The notes under the pieces are model-generated. The model was not told the DNA's origin and did no database searches. It saw only the letters and a list, made by a program, of their open reading frames with translations. Below, one piece after another: positions 44,529 through 53,770 of a DNA stretch of 64,000 nt (position 1 is its first letter; each line of letters begins with the position of its first letter). The stretch lies in contig NZ_AMRI01000004.1 in NCBI RefSeq assembly GCF_000299915.1, positions 1 to 64,000 of the forward strand, written 5' to 3'. Both the position numbers and the translations under genes were made by a program. Source of the DNA: Gallaecimonas xiamenensis 3-C-1 (GTDB taxonomy: Bacteria; Pseudomonadota; Gammaproteobacteria; Enterobacterales; Gallaecimonadaceae).

Positions 44529-45712
44529 TGTGGACCCTGTATAAAAAGGAACTGCTGGAGCTGGTACGGGATAAAAAGACCCTCTTTTTCGCCATCGCCA
44601 TGCCGCTGCTGATCTTCCCGCTGATCTTCGGTGGCATCGGCTTTATTACCGCCAAGCAAATCCAGAAGGCCGAAAGCGAGCCCCTGAAAGTGGCCCTGAC
44701 CCGGGCCGTGCCCCAGGTGCTGGACGTGGTCCGTGACGCTTCCAATTTTGTGCTGGTGGATGACGTGGACCTTACCGACATACCGGCGGCTATCAAGGGG
44801 GGCAAGGTGGACGTGGTGCTGGCTATCCCACAAACCTTTGACCCCAGCCAGCCAAGCCAAAGCGAGTGGCAGGTCTATTTCAACGATGCTTCATCCATCA
44901 AGTCGGTGATGAGCCGGGTGGAGAAGGCCTTGAAACCCCTGGAAGACCGCCTGAAAGGTGACTTTAGCGCCCTGGTGGGGGTGGACGAGCCGGTACGGCT
45001 GGCCCTGGCCGAGCCGGTCAAGCTCACCAAGGTGTCGGTGGCGGACAAGCGCGAGTCCATCGGTGAGAAACTGGGAGGCTTTTTGCCCTATGTGCTCTTT
45101 TTTACCTGCCTGATGGGGGCTATGATGCCCGCCATTGACCTGGGGGCCGGTGAAAAGGAAAGGGGCACCCTGGAAACCTTGTTGCTGTCGCCGGTGCCCC
45201 GCACCAAGCTGGTACTGGGCAAGTTCCTGGTGGTCTTTACCACGGCGGTACTGGCAGCCTTGCTGTCGGTGGCCAGCTTTGCCATCTGGGGCCTTATTAT
45301 CGGCCAGCACTTTGCCATTGACGCCATTATCAAGGTGTTCTCTGCCATCGGCGTGGGGGACGTGCTGCTGGTGCTGCTGATGCTGATCCCCATAGCGGCG
45401 ATTTTTGCGGCGGCCATGTTGTCCTTGTCGGTCTATGCCCGCAGCTACAAGGAAGCCCAGAACTATATGGGGATGCTGAACCTGCCGCTGATCCTGCCCA
45501 TAGTGGTGGCGCTGCTGCCGGGGGTGACTCTGGATGCCCAGTGGGCGCTGGTGCCCATTACCAATGTGGCCCTGGCCATCAAGGAGATCCTCAAAGGCAC
45601 CGTCGACTATGGCCTGCTGGGGCTGATCCTGCTGTCTACCGCCGTGATAGCGGCGCTGCTGATAAGCTTCTGCGTCTACTGCTTTCGGCAGGAAAAGATA
45701 CTGTTCCGCTAA
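44528..45712 (+). CDS. natB: NatB-like ABC transporter permease
   Basis: A 394-residue permease of the ABC-2 type. One N-terminal helix ([21 protein letters not shown]), a soluble periplasmic domain of about 160 residues and five C-terminal helices with [20 protein letters not shown], the classic NatB/YhaP motif. It pairs with NatA; in Bacillus such pairs export sodium. Terminator follows at once. Confidence 0.88.
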   Translation: MWTLYKKELLELVRDKKTLFFAIAMPLLIFPLIFGGIGFITAKQIQKAESEPLKVALTRAVPQVLDVVRDASNFVLVDDVDLTDIPAAIKGGKVDVVLAIPQTFDPSQPSQSEWQVYFNDASSIKSVMSRVEKALKPLEDRLKGDFSALVGVDEPVRLALAEPVKLTKVSVADKRESIGEKLGGFLPYVLFFTCLMGAMMPAIDLGAGEKERGTLETLLLSPVPRTKLVLGKFLVVFTTAVLAALLSVASFAIWGLIIGQHFAIDAIIKVFSAIGVGDVLLVLLMLIPIAAIFAAAMLSLSVYARSYKEAQNYMGMLNLPLILPIVVALLPGVTLDAQWALVPITNVALAIKEILKGTVDYGLLGLILLSTAVIAALLISFCVYCFRQEKILFR

Positions 45713-45738
45713 AAAAGGCGCCTTAGGGCGCCTTTTTT
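45712..45738. terminator. Intrinsic terminator after natB
   Basis: AAAAAAGGCGCC-TTA-GGGCGCCTTTTTT starts at the natB stop codon. The minus-strand small gene ends inside it. Confidence 0.85.
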
Positions 45739-45950
45739 GTCCCTTGCTGGCCGGCCAGCCTGTCGATGGTGGCCTGTTGGGACTCCAGGTTGAGTTTATC
45801 CACCGTTGCCTGCCATTGCAGCTTGAGGTTTTCTTCGGTGAGCCGGTGAACTTGCCGTTGCTGACAGACGTTAAAGGCGATGGAGGCCAAAAACAGCAGG
45901 CCTATTACCAGCAGGGCATCGAGATGCAGGGTCAGTTTCTTTTTCAGCAT
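45723..45950 (-). CDS. Small hypothetical membrane/coiled-coil protein
   Basis: A 75-residue frame with one hydrophobic helix (residues 11-27, ALLVIGLLFLASIAFNV) followed by a heptad-like helical tail (VHRLTEENLKLQWQATVDKL). It looks like a FtsB- or YgaM-like single-pass protein, but no family is recognised. No good ribosome site precedes the ATG and the last codons lie in the natB terminator hairpin. Likely but not certain. Confidence 0.5.
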   Translation of the reverse strand: MLKKKLTLHLDALLVIGLLFLASIAFNVCQQRQVHRLTEENLKLQWQATVDKLNLESQQATIDRLAGQQGTKKAP

Positions 45951-46017
45951 GGGGATGGCTCAAAGGGTTTTGGCCACCTTAGCAAGGTCCCGGGCTTGGC
46001 CCAAGGTCGATCAGTAC

Positions 46018-46046
46018 AAAAAAGCCCGGCGAGCCGGGCTTTTTTA
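46018..46046. terminator. Intrinsic terminator after second NSS transporter
   Basis: AAAAAAGCCCGGC-GA-GCCGGGCTTTTTT lies directly after the stop codon of the minus-strand transporter. Confidence 0.88.
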
Positions 46047-47399
46047 TCAGCGAAAGCTTTGCACCAAGAGCCCGGCAATCAGCAATGGGCATACCCATTT
46101 GACGTACCAGCGCCAGACCCTGAGGGTGCGGCTGCTGGCCAGAGCTGGGCTACCTTGGGCCAAGGCGGCCAGGCAGCGCTGTTGCTGCCAGACCCAGCCG
46201 GCAAACAGGCACAGCAGCAGACCCACAAAGGGCTGCAGGTACTGGGTCGAGAGGCTTATCACCAGCTCGAACAGGGTCTCGAACTGCCAGAGGATCAGCA
46301 CCGACAGGGCGCTCACCAACAGGCCTATCAGCACGGCGGCTTGGCTGCGGCCAAGAGGGCTTTCCTCGGCCACAAAGCTGACCGGCAGCTCCAGGATGTT
46401 GATGGAGGAGGTGATGGCGGCAATGGCCATCAGCAGGAAGAAGGCCAGGGCCACCCAGGGGCCCAGGGCGCCCATCTTGGCAAAGAGGCTCGGCAGCAGG
46501 TCAAAAACCAGGGTGCCTGAGGACACCAGGCTGCCGTCGTCGGCCTGGATGGATACCCCCAGGTGCTGGGCGGCATACATGGCCGGGAGGATCAACAGGC
46601 CGGCCAGGAAGGCCACGCTGGTATCCACCAGGGTCACCGACAGGGCCAGCTTGGGCAGGTTGCTGTCTTTGGCCAGATAAGAGCCGTACACCATCATGGC
46701 CCCCACCCCCAGGCCCAGGGAGAAAAATGCCTGGCCGGTGGCCGACAGCAGCAGGCCCGGGTCGTCCAAGGCGCCAAGGTCCGGCTTGAGGTAACGGCCA
46801 AGGCCGGCCAGAGCGCCGTCCTGGGTCAGCATAAAGGCGATAAGGCCAATCAGCAGCACGAACAGCATCGGCATCAGCCGCTTGGACCAGCTTTCCAGCC
46901 CCTGGCTGACGCCGCGCAGTACCACCGCTGCCGTCATGGCCATAAACACCAGGGTAAAGATCAGGTTGCGGCCAAAACCAAACTGTTCGCTCCAGTCGGC
47001 AGCGCCGTTAAGGCCCAGCAGGCGCAGGGCCGCCCCCAACAGGTAGCTCAGTAGCCAACCGGCGACAATGGCATAAAAGCTCAGCACCAGGCAGACGGTC
47101 ACAATGCCCAAAAGGGCGGTGACAATCGCCAGCCAGCGCTGCCAGGGGCGGTTGGCCAGGGCCATCAGGGAGCGCACCGAGTTGGCCTGGCCATGGCGGC
47201 CGATGAGCAGCTCGGCCACCAGCACCGGGTAGGCCAGGGCGAAGATCAGCAGCAGGTACACCAGCAGGAAGGCGCCGCCCCCGTGCTGGGCGGCCTGGGT
47301 GGGAAAACCCCAGATATTGCCAAGGCCAACGGCGGCGCCGGCGGCGGCCAGCACAAAGCCCAGGCGGGAGCTGAATTGTCCACGATTGGTTGTTGTCAT
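46047..47399 (-). CDS. NSS-family sodium-dependent transporter (second copy)
   Basis: A 450-residue protein of the neurotransmitter:sodium symporter family, with the signature SSRLGFVLAAAGAAVGLGNIWGFP in helix 1, GGGAFLLVYLLL in helix 2, and twelve predicted helices in all, as in MhsT-type members. Ligands are probably amino acids. ATG 47399 gives the family N-terminus; the frame upstream reads into the partner gene. It overlaps the first copy by four bases (ATGA) and shares clear sequence similarity with it, so the pair arose by tandem duplication. Confidence 0.9.
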   Translation of the reverse strand: MTTTNRGQFSSRLGFVLAAAGAAVGLGNIWGFPTQAAQHGGGAFLLVYLLLIFALAYPVLVAELLIGRHGQANSVRSLMALANRPWQRWLAIVTALLGIVTVCLVLSFYAIVAGWLLSYLLGAALRLLGLNGAADWSEQFGFGRNLIFTLVFMAMTAAVVLRGVSQGLESWSKRLMPMLFVLLIGLIAFMLTQDGALAGLGRYLKPDLGALDDPGLLLSATGQAFFSLGLGVGAMMVYGSYLAKDSNLPKLALSVTLVDTSVAFLAGLLILPAMYAAQHLGVSIQADDGSLVSSGTLVFDLLPSLFAKMGALGPWVALAFFLLMAIAAITSSINILELPVSFVAEESPLGRSQAAVLIGLLVSALSVLILWQFETLFELVISLSTQYLQPFVGLLLCLFAGWVWQQQRCLAALAQGSPALASSRTLRVWRWYVKWVCPLLIAGLLVQSFR

Positions 47400-48721
47400 T
47401 GCAGGATACTCTGGACCATCACCAGCAGAATAAGCAGCGGGCAGACCAGTTTGACATAGCCGGGCCAGAGTCTCCAGAACCATGATTTTGCAAAGGTTTC
47501 ATCCTTGGCGGCCAGGGTTTTCAGGAGACTGTCACGGCGCCAGAGCCAGCCGGCGAAAAGACAGAACACCAGCCCAAGCAGCGGTTGGGCGTATTGGGTG
47601 ACCACTTTGACCACCAGGCCGAACAGCCACTGGAATTGCCAGCAGATAAGGGCCATGGCGACCAGCACCAGGGCCAACACCATGCCGCTGGCCTGGCGGC
47701 GGCTGGCACCGGTGCGGGCTACCAGGGAGGCGGTAGGCACTTCCAGCATCGACAGGGTGGAGGTGAGGGCGGCCAGGGTCAGCAGCAGGAAAAAGCCCAG
47801 GGACAGCACCAGGCCGGCGCTGCCCAGGTTGTCAAAGAGCCGGGGGAAAAGGTCGAACACCAGGGTGTCGGAGCTGATCAGCTCGCCCTTGGCGTCCAGT
47901 ATGGCCAGGCCCTGGGCCTTGGCTACGTACATGGCGGGGATAACCAACAGGCCCGCCAAGAAGGCGATACCCGAGTCAATCAAGGTGACCTGCAGGCCCA
48001 GCTTGGGTAGGGAAGCATCCTGGTCCAGGTAGCTGGCGTAGACCATCATCACGCACACGCCGATGGACAAGGAAAAGAAGGCTTGGCCGGTAGCCGCCAG
48101 CCACAGGCTGGGCTCAAGGAGTTTGGCCGGGTTGGGGGTTAGGTATAGAGCCAGGCCTTCACTGCCCCCGGGCAGGGTCAACACATAGCCGGCCAGGGCA
48201 ATCAGCACCAGCAGCAGGGCCGGCATCAGGCGGCGGGACCAAGTCTCAATCCCCTCCTGCAGGCCCCTTTGCACCACCCACCAAGTGAGCAGGCCAAAAA
48301 GACCGCCAAGGGCCAAGTTGCGGCCCAGGCCAAACTCGGTCAGCCAAGGCCAATCAACCCCCAATAGCTTTAATAGGGCGTCTCCCATGTAGCCTACCAG
48401 CCAGCCGGCCACGATCAGGTAGAAGCTCAAAATGGCGCTGACCGCCAACAGTCCCAGTACACCCACCAGCTTGCCGGTTAAGCCAGCCAGAGAGCCCAAG
48501 TCGGCAATGGGCTCCTGATGGCCACGGCGGCCTATAGCCATTTCCGCCACCAGGGCCGGATAGGCCAGGGCAAACACCAATACTAGGTAGAGCAAAAGAA
48601 AGGCGCCACCGCCGTGCTGGGCGGCTTGGGTAGGAAAGCCCCAGATGTTGCCCAGGCCAACGGCAGAACCGGCGGCGGTAAGGACAAAGCCGAGGCGGCT
48701 GGAAAATTGGGTTTTGACCAT
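47396..48721 (-). CDS. NSS-family sodium-dependent transporter (first copy)
   Basis: A 441-residue sodium symporter with the family signature SSRLGFVLTAAGSAVGLGN, GGGAFLLLYLVLVFALAYP, and ATGQAFFSLSIGVCVMMVYASYLD. Twelve helices are predicted. The substrate is likely an amino acid (tryptophan, serine or other). It is the first gene of the two-gene transporter operon. The ATG at 48721 has no purine-rich ribosome site before it; the upstream minus-strand sequence reads CATCCTCCTGTC, which is unusual. Divergent from azoR. Confidence 0.88.
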   Translation of the reverse strand: MVKTQFSSRLGFVLTAAGSAVGLGNIWGFPTQAAQHGGGAFLLLYLVLVFALAYPALVAEMAIGRRGHQEPIADLGSLAGLTGKLVGVLGLLAVSAILSFYLIVAGWLVGYMGDALLKLLGVDWPWLTEFGLGRNLALGGLFGLLTWWVVQRGLQEGIETWSRRLMPALLLVLIALAGYVLTLPGGSEGLALYLTPNPAKLLEPSLWLAATGQAFFSLSIGVCVMMVYASYLDQDASLPKLGLQVTLIDSGIAFLAGLLVIPAMYVAKAQGLAILDAKGELISSDTLVFDLFPRLFDNLGSAGLVLSLGFFLLLTLAALTSTLSMLEVPTASLVARTGASRRQASGMVLALVLVAMALICWQFQWLFGLVVKVVTQYAQPLLGLVFCLFAGWLWRRDSLLKTLAAKDETFAKSWFWRLWPGYVKLVCPLLILLVMVQSILQ

Positions 48722-48893
48722 GACAGGAGGATGTAAAGAAAGGATGCCGCATGATAGCGGTTCGCCGACGGCGGCGTCTATTGACAGTACCTTCATTCGA
48801 TTTTGTGAGGTAAAGGCTGCGAATTTTAGCGGTATTCTTTTTGTTTTCTGAAGGTAGAGTGAGGGCCATTCAACTTGAACGAGGCATTGTCCC

Positions 48894-49496
48894 ATGAAAA
48901 AAGTACTGCTCCTGAGCAGCTCTATCTTCGGTGACCAGGGTAACTCTTCGCAACTGGCGGCGGCATTTAAAGCCGAGCTGGCTGGCAAAGACGTTCAGAT
49001 CACCGAAAAGGATCTGATTGCCCTCGACCTGCCCCACCTGGGTGCCCCCGAGATCCTGAGCTGGATGGCCGCTCCTGGCGACCGCACCGCCGAGCAGGCC
49101 GAACTGGCCCAGCGCTCCGACTTGCTCATTGAAGAATTCACTGCCCATGACGTTATCGTACTGGCCGTGCCCCTTTACAACCTGGGTATTCCCAGCCAGG
49201 TTAAAGCCTACCTGGATCGCCTGGCCCGTGCCGGTGTGACCTTCAAGTACACCGAAAATGGCCCCCAAGGCCTTATCGAAGGCAAGAAACTGGTGGTGCT
49301 GGCCGCCCGTGGCGGTGTTTATGCCGGTAGCCAGTGGGATTCCCAAACCCCGCACCTGGGCGCCTTGTTTAACCTGATGGGTGTCAACGACCAGACCTTC
49401 GTTTATGCCGAAGGCCTGAACATGGGCGAAGACGCCAAAGCCAAGGCCTTTGCCGACGCCAAAGTGAAAATTGCTGAAGTGGCCGCTGCTCTCTAA
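48894..49496 (+). CDS. azoR: FMN-dependent NADH-azoreductase AzoR
   Basis: A 200-residue flavodoxin-like reductase. FMN-binding loop SSSIFGDQGNSS (residues 8-19), VLAVPLYNLGIPSQVKAYLD (positions 88-107) and the AARGGVYAG segment that contacts the flavin phosphate/isoalloxazine. It reduces quinones and azo compounds with NADH and helps against thiol-specific and quinone stress. Followed by a terminator. Confidence 0.93.
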   Translation: MKKVLLLSSSIFGDQGNSSQLAAAFKAELAGKDVQITEKDLIALDLPHLGAPEILSWMAAPGDRTAEQAELAQRSDLLIEEFTAHDVIVLAVPLYNLGIPSQVKAYLDRLARAGVTFKYTENGPQGLIEGKKLVVLAARGGVYAGSQWDSQTPHLGALFNLMGVNDQTFVYAEGLNMGEDAKAKAFADAKVKIAEVAAAL

Positions 49497-49510
49497 GGCG
49501 TCCACCCAGC

Positions 49511-49538
49511 AAAAAGCCCGGCAACTGCCGGGCTTTTT
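49511..49538. terminator. Bidirectional intrinsic terminator
   Basis: AAAAAGCCCGGC-AACT-GCCGGGCTTTTT separates the convergent azoR and ChrR genes. Confidence 0.88.
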
Positions 49539-49543
49539 CATGC

Positions 49544-50203
49544 CTAGAAAAAGAGCCTGAGCAAAGGATTGGCCAGGCGCCCCAGGGGGCCGGTAAAGAC
49601 CAAGGGCGCGCTCAGCACCGTAAAGCAAAGGCAGGGGCTGTCCTGGGTGTAGGGTTGGTGCTCGTCGGCCGGGGTTTTCAGCAGAAAATCCCCCTCGCCA
49701 TAGCGGCCGCCTTCATCGGCCAGGCTGCCCGACAGCACCAGGGTGATCTCTTCGCCCCCATGGGTGTGCTTGGGGATACGGGTATGGCTGTCCACGTAAA
49801 GAAAGCTGGCCTTGGCTTTTTTGTCCCCAAGATCCAGGTCGGCGCTCCATACCTTGGAGCCCAGGCGGCGCCAACTGCCTACGCTAGCCACCAGGCCACC
49901 AAGGGCCTTGGGCAGTACAAAGCTTTCGCCGTTGACACTGAGACTGGGCAGGGTAATAGGGGCGGGCTGGGCAGGCGGCGCCTGGTCCAGCCTGGCCAGC
50001 AGGGCGTCAAAGTCGTCTTGACGTACCGGTAGGCTCTGGGCCTCGAAGGCGCCGGCCGCCTCTTCTTCCAGTTCGGCCAACACCGCCTGGCAATAGCTGC
50101 AACCGGCCAGGTGGGCAGCCAGGGCGGCGCTGGTGGCCAAGGGCAAGTCGCCGGCCTGATGGGCGACCAGCAGGGCCTGGGCAGGATGGTGCTTAATCTT
50201 CAC
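49544..50203 (-). CDS. chrR: ChrR-family anti-sigma factor (zinc, cupin)
   Basis: A 219-residue anti-sigma factor. Residues 1-90 form the zinc anti-sigma domain: His5/His6, then HLAGCSYCQAV with the H-x3-C-x2-C pattern. The C-terminal cupin (about 105-205) has RIPKHTHGGEEITLVLSG and the late His (DEHQPY). In Rhodobacter ChrR, the N-terminal domain holds the ECF sigma factor and releases it under singlet oxygen. GTG 50203 with AAGGAG nine bases before is the best start. It overlaps the sigma gene by 11 bases. Confidence 0.88.
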   Translation of the reverse strand: MKIKHHPAQALLVAHQAGDLPLATSAALAAHLAGCSYCQAVLAELEEEAAGAFEAQSLPVRQDDFDALLARLDQAPPAQPAPITLPSLSVNGESFVLPKALGGLVASVGSWRRLGSKVWSADLDLGDKKAKASFLYVDSHTRIPKHTHGGEEITLVLSGSLADEGGRYGEGDFLLKTPADEHQPYTQDSPCLCFTVLSAPLVFTGPLGRLANPLLRLFF

Positions 50204-50756
50204 GGTGCAGATGCTCCTTGAGGCGTTCCAGAGCCAGGCGGACCCGGGATTTGACGGTGCCAAGGGGCACCCCCAGTTCAGCCGCCGTTTCCTGCTGGGT
50301 TTTGTCTTCCACGTAAATCTTCTCTATGACCTGGCGCTGGGCCTTGGGTAGCAGGGCCAGGCAGGCCCTGGCCTGGTCGCCGAGGATCTGCTGTTCCAGG
50401 TCATCGGGCTCCAGATCCTGGCTGTCCAAGGGCCACAAATCGTCGGCCACCAGGGTTTCCGGGCGGGCCGCTTGGCGCCGCATCATGTCAAAACTCTGGT
50501 TGCGGGCTACCCGGTATACCCAGGTGCTGACAGCCGCTTTGTCCGGGTCGTAAAGATGGGCCTTGTTCCACAGGGTCAGCAAGGTCTCCTGGACCAGCTC
50601 CATGGCCAGCTGCTCATTACCGAACTGCTTGAAGCCAAAGGCCTTGAGGCGGGGCGCAAAGTGAGTGAATACGCGGCGAAAGGCCTCTTTACAGCGAGCC
50701 TTGGCGATAAGACTGAGATCCTCTGCCAGCTTGTCCGCGCTCACATTGTTGTCCAC
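50193..50756 (-). CDS. rpoE: ECF sigma factor (ECF11/RpoE-ChrR type)
   Basis: A sigma-70 family regulator of about 187 residues. Region 2: FTHFAPRLKAFGFKQFGNEQ, LVQETLLTLWNKAHLYDP, VSTWVYRVARNQSFDMMRR. Region 4: LALLPKAQRQVIEKIYVEDK and ETAAELGVPLGTVKSRVRLALERLKEHL. Paired with ChrR, it should direct transcription of photo-oxidative stress genes. The start is unclear; GTG 50756 fits family length, and ATG codons at 50837/50840 would add a non-conserved leader. Its own promoter motif is seen at 50857-50882. Confidence 0.9.
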   Translation of the reverse strand: MDNNVSADKLAEDLSLIAKARCKEAFRRVFTHFAPRLKAFGFKQFGNEQLAMELVQETLLTLWNKAHLYDPDKAAVSTWVYRVARNQSFDMMRRQAARPETLVADDLWPLDSQDLEPDDLEQQILGDQARACLALLPKAQRQVIEKIYVEDKTQQETAAELGVPLGTVKSRVRLALERLKEHLHRED

Positions 50757-50856
50757 TTGCCTGGGGGTACTGGTGCCAGTATATCCCTTTGTGCCCGGGG
50801 CTGTTATCCACATTCCGTCACTCCAACTTGCCCGCATCAAAGGGCTTTGCCGGACA

Positions 50857-50882
50857 TACGTGGCAGCTAGCCGTGCAGATCA
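50857..50882 (-). promoter_or_regulatory. ECF11-type promoter before the sigma gene
   Basis: On the minus strand: TGATC (50882-50878), 17-base spacer, CGTA (50860-50857). It overlaps the last bases of the cryptochrome gene and points to the sigma/chrR operon. The same motif, with an 18-base spacer, precedes the peroxidase gene. Autoregulation is usual for such sigma factors. Confidence 0.6.
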
Positions 50883-52084
50883 GTAGGTGGCGGCCCAAAG
50901 CCCCAACCGTCAAAACCCACAGGAGCCGGGTAGCCGGCGGGCCTTTGCGCCAGCCAGGGCAGGCGGTGAATGCGGGCGGTGGGCAGCTCGGCCAGCTCCG
51001 GCAGCCAGTGGCGCAGGTAAAGTGCATCGGGGTCGTAATGCTGGCTCTGCCAGGCCACGTCGAAATAAATGGCCCTGGGGTTGGCGCCGTGGCCGGCGAT
51101 ATAGGCCCAGTTACCCCAGTTGGCCGACACCTGGTAGTCCAGTAGATGTTGCTCGAACCAGTCGGCGCCGGCGCGCCAGTCCTGGCCGAGATCATGCACC
51201 AGGAAGCTGGCCGCATTCTGGCGGGCCCTGTTGCTCATGTAGCCTGTGGCCAGCAGTTCACGCATGGCCGCATCCACCAGGGGCAGGCCGGTCTGGCCCT
51301 GCTGCCAGGCTTTAAGGCGCTGATCCCTTGCCCCTTTGGGACCGCCGGTAAAGACCCGGGCCCCTTGGCCGGCCAACCAGTGATGAAAGAATTCGCGCCA
51401 TAAGAGTTCATCCAAGAGCTGCTGGCGGCCAGGACCGGCCGGGGCACTGTGCACCGCTTGCCAGACATGGTCTATGGCCAGCAACCCTTCGGCCAGGTAG
51501 GCCGACAACTGGCTGGAAAAGCTGTCCCCCAGCAGGCCGTTGCGGCTGGCCTTGTAATGGCTAAGGTGCTGGCGAACAAAGTGCAGCAGCCGTTCGTTGG
51601 CGGCCTCCTCCCCGGGTTCAAAGCGAAAGGTACCTGGCAGCGGGGCCAGGGTGGGGGCGGCCAGGGGGCTTGAAGGCGGCGCCGCCAGGCAGGACCTTGG
51701 CTGGGGAGCTGCCATGCTCTTTTTAAACTGGCTGAAGGTGGCTCCTGCCTCGGCGGTATCGAACAGGGTGTTGGCCGGGGCCAACTCGGCCCCAAGGGTG
51801 CTGCCAAGGGCCGCTTCCTCAGGGGCCAGTGGCTGGGCCATGCGCACCTGGCTTACCCCATGGCGTGCCAAAAAGTCCGGCAGTTGACGTTGTTCCAGCA
51901 CAAAGAGGTCGGCCCCCCGTTGGCGCAGTGTCTGTTGTGCCTTGGCCAGGTTGGCGGCCAGCCAGGCCTGGCGAAGGGGGCTGGCGCGCCTTGGCCAGCA
52001 CCAGAGCAGCAGGGCGCTGTCGACACCGTCAAATAGGGGATTGCGGTGCAGCCGCAGCTGACCGTTCAGCAAGATGGCCTGCAT
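50867..52084 (-). CDS. DASH-type cryptochrome / photolyase
   Basis: A 405-residue FAD protein of the photolyase/cryptochrome family. An N-terminal Rossmann-like antenna domain covers residues 1-110 ([20 protein letters not shown]). The FAD domain has [34 protein letters not shown], and the DASH-like [60 protein letters not shown] and [12 protein letters not shown] blocks. DASH members repair cyclobutane dimers in single-stranded DNA or sense blue light. It follows the DUF2256 gene with an overlap of 19 bases. Confidence 0.85.
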   Translation of the reverse strand: MQAILLNGQLRLHRNPLFDGVDSALLLWCWPRRASPLRQAWLAANLAKAQQTLRQRGADLFVLEQRQLPDFLARHGVSQVRMAQPLAPEEAALGSTLGAELAPANTLFDTAEAGATFSQFKKSMAAPQPRSCLAAPPSSPLAAPTLAPLPGTFRFEPGEEAANERLLHFVRQHLSHYKASRNGLLGDSFSSQLSAYLAEGLLAIDHVWQAVHSAPAGPGRQQLLDELLWREFFHHWLAGQGARVFTGGPKGARDQRLKAWQQGQTGLPLVDAAMRELLATGYMSNRARQNAASFLVHDLGQDWRAGADWFEQHLLDYQVSANWGNWAYIAGHGANPRAIYFDVAWQSQHYDPDALYLRHWLPELAELPTARIHRLPWLAQRPAGYPAPVGFDGWGFGPPPTDLHG

Positions 52085-52218
52085 CTTTTACTCCTTCTAC
52101 AACGTTCGGAGCAGTATTTGACCTGGTCCCAGCTGTCTTTCCACTTACGGCGCCACGAGAAGGGCCTTTGGCAGACAGGGCAGATCTTCACAGGTCGTTG
52201 TCGTCCAGTCTTCGCCAT
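52066..52218 (-). CDS. DUF2256 zinc-ribbon-like small protein
   Basis: A 50-residue protein. It has [20 protein letters not shown] followed by [10 protein letters not shown]: two C-x2/3-C pairs that should bind zinc, exactly the DUF2256 pattern. The ATG at 52218 is used; GTG at 52191, which overlaps the FeS-BCP stop (GTGA), is the alternative. DUF2256 genes are regular companions of cryptochrome/photolyase genes. It overlaps both neighbours and is easy to miss by automatic calls. Confidence 0.82.
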   Translation of the reverse strand: MAKTGRQRPVKICPVCQRPFSWRRKWKDSWDQVKYCSERCRRSKRCRPSC

Positions 52219-53717
52219 AGGGCCTGGGCCTGCTGGGTTATGGCATCCCGTTTGTCGGGGCCGAACCTGTCCAAGGTTCGGTAGGGCATAGCCAAACGGG
52301 GGTTTGCTTCAAGTTTGGACCGGTTTCGCAGTAAAAAATGCCAATAAAAGGCATTAAAGGGGCAGGCCTTGGGGCCGGTGAGGCTGTTGACGTCGTAGGG
52401 GCACTGGCTGCAATAGTTGGACATGCGTTTGATGTACTTGCCGGAGGCGGCATAGGGCTTGGACGCCATTAGGCCGCCGTCGGCGTGCATCACCATACCC
52501 AGGGTATTGGGCAGCTCCACCCACTCGTAGGCGTCCATGTAGACCGCCAGATACCAGTCGCAGATCGCCTCAACTGACAAACCGGCTATCAGGGCGAAGT
52601 TACCGGTGATCATCAGCCGCTGGATATGGTGGGCGTAGCCGTTATCCAGGCTGTTGCGAAGGGCTTCGTGCATGCAGCGCATCTGGGTTTGCCCGGTCCA
52701 GTAAAAATCCGGCAGGGGCCGGGTGCTAGCCAAGGCGTTATTGGCCTTGTAACCCGGCATCAGGGTCCAATACACCCCCCGGACATACTCGCGCCAGCCA
52801 AGAATTTGCCGGATAAAGCCCTCCACCGCCGCCAGCGGGGCATGGCCGCTGTGGTAGGCCTCTTCGGCCGCCTGACAGACTTCCTGGGGGCCGAGCAGGC
52901 CCAGGTTGATAAGGGGGGAGAGCCTGGAGTGAAAGAGCCAGTCCTCGCCTATGGCCATGGCGTCCTGCCAGGCGCCGAATGACGGCAGGCGCAATTGAAT
53001 AAAGTCGGCCAGCTCCGCCAGGGCTTCCTGCCGGGTGACCGGAAAATCGAAGGGCCTGAGTTTGCCCATATGCTGGCCAAAGTGCTGCTCAACCAGGTCC
53101 AGTACCCCTTCCCTGATGGGGTCGTTGGGGTAGTGGCGAAGGGGCGGCACCTGGGCGCTGCCGTCCCAGCCTTGGCGGTTGTCGGCATCGAAGTTCCAGC
53201 GGCCACCAAGGGGCCGGCCCTGGTCCATCAGCAGGCCGCTTTGGCGACGCTGCTGGTGGTAAAAATGCTCCATACGCCATTGGCTGCGGCCCTTTGCCCA
53301 TTGGCCAAAGGCTTGGCGGGAGCAAAAAAAACGGTCGTCATCCAAGAGGGTAACGGTAATGCCGAGGCGAGCCTGCCAGCCTTGCATCTCGGCCAGCAGG
53401 CGCCACTCCCCCGGCTCGGTTACCAGCAGGCTGTCAAGGCTGGGATCTTTGGCAAGGGTCGCCTCTACTTCCGCCACCAGGCTGGGTCTGGAGCCGGGCA
53501 GGGCGCAGTAGCGCAGGCGATAACCGGCGTCTTTAAGGCTTTTGCCGAAATGGCGCATGGCGCTGAATACCAGGGCCAGTTTCTTCTGATGGTGGGGGCT
53601 GTAGCTGGCCTCGGTCATCACTTCGGCCATCAACACGGCATCCCCCGGCTGGTAACAGCGCAGGCTGGCAAGGTTAAGGCTGAGCTGGTCCCCCAGCACC
53701 AGGATCAGTTTGGCCAT
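52188..53717 (-). CDS. FeS-BCP family photolyase ((6-4) photolyase, PhrB-like)
   Basis: A 509-residue iron-sulfur bacterial cryptochrome/photolyase. N-terminal [17 protein letters not shown] is the family opening. The four cluster Cys are present: one in [11 protein letters not shown] and three in NYCSQCPYD and [24 protein letters not shown] and [10 protein letters not shown] are also family blocks. Agrobacterium PhrB of this family repairs (6-4) photoproducts by blue light. Stop overlaps DUF2256; a terminator-like hairpin lies upstream, so the gene may have its own promoter. Confidence 0.92.
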   Translation of the reverse strand: MAKLILVLGDQLSLNLASLRCYQPGDAVLMAEVMTEASYSPHHQKKLALVFSAMRHFGKSLKDAGYRLRYCALPGSRPSLVAEVEATLAKDPSLDSLLVTEPGEWRLLAEMQGWQARLGITVTLLDDDRFFCSRQAFGQWAKGRSQWRMEHFYHQQRRQSGLLMDQGRPLGGRWNFDADNRQGWDGSAQVPPLRHYPNDPIREGVLDLVEQHFGQHMGKLRPFDFPVTRQEALAELADFIQLRLPSFGAWQDAMAIGEDWLFHSRLSPLINLGLLGPQEVCQAAEEAYHSGHAPLAAVEGFIRQILGWREYVRGVYWTLMPGYKANNALASTRPLPDFYWTGQTQMRCMHEALRNSLDNGYAHHIQRLMITGNFALIAGLSVEAICDWYLAVYMDAYEWVELPNTLGMVMHADGGLMASKPYAASGKYIKRMSNYCSQCPYDVNSLTGPKACPFNAFYWHFLLRNRSKLEANPRLAMPYRTLDRFGPDKRDAITQQAQALWRRLDDNDL

Positions 53718-53725
53718 CGACTACC

Positions 53726-53752
53726 CAAAAAAATGGCGGGCCTGAGCCCGCC
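53726..53752 (-). terminator. Intrinsic terminator after glutathione peroxidase
   Basis: Minus strand: GGCGGGC-TCAG-GCCCGCC then ATTTTTTT. It lies between the peroxidase stop and the FeS-BCP start and should reduce read-through. Confidence 0.8.
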
Positions 53753-53770
53753 GCAGTGTCAGACAGGAGA

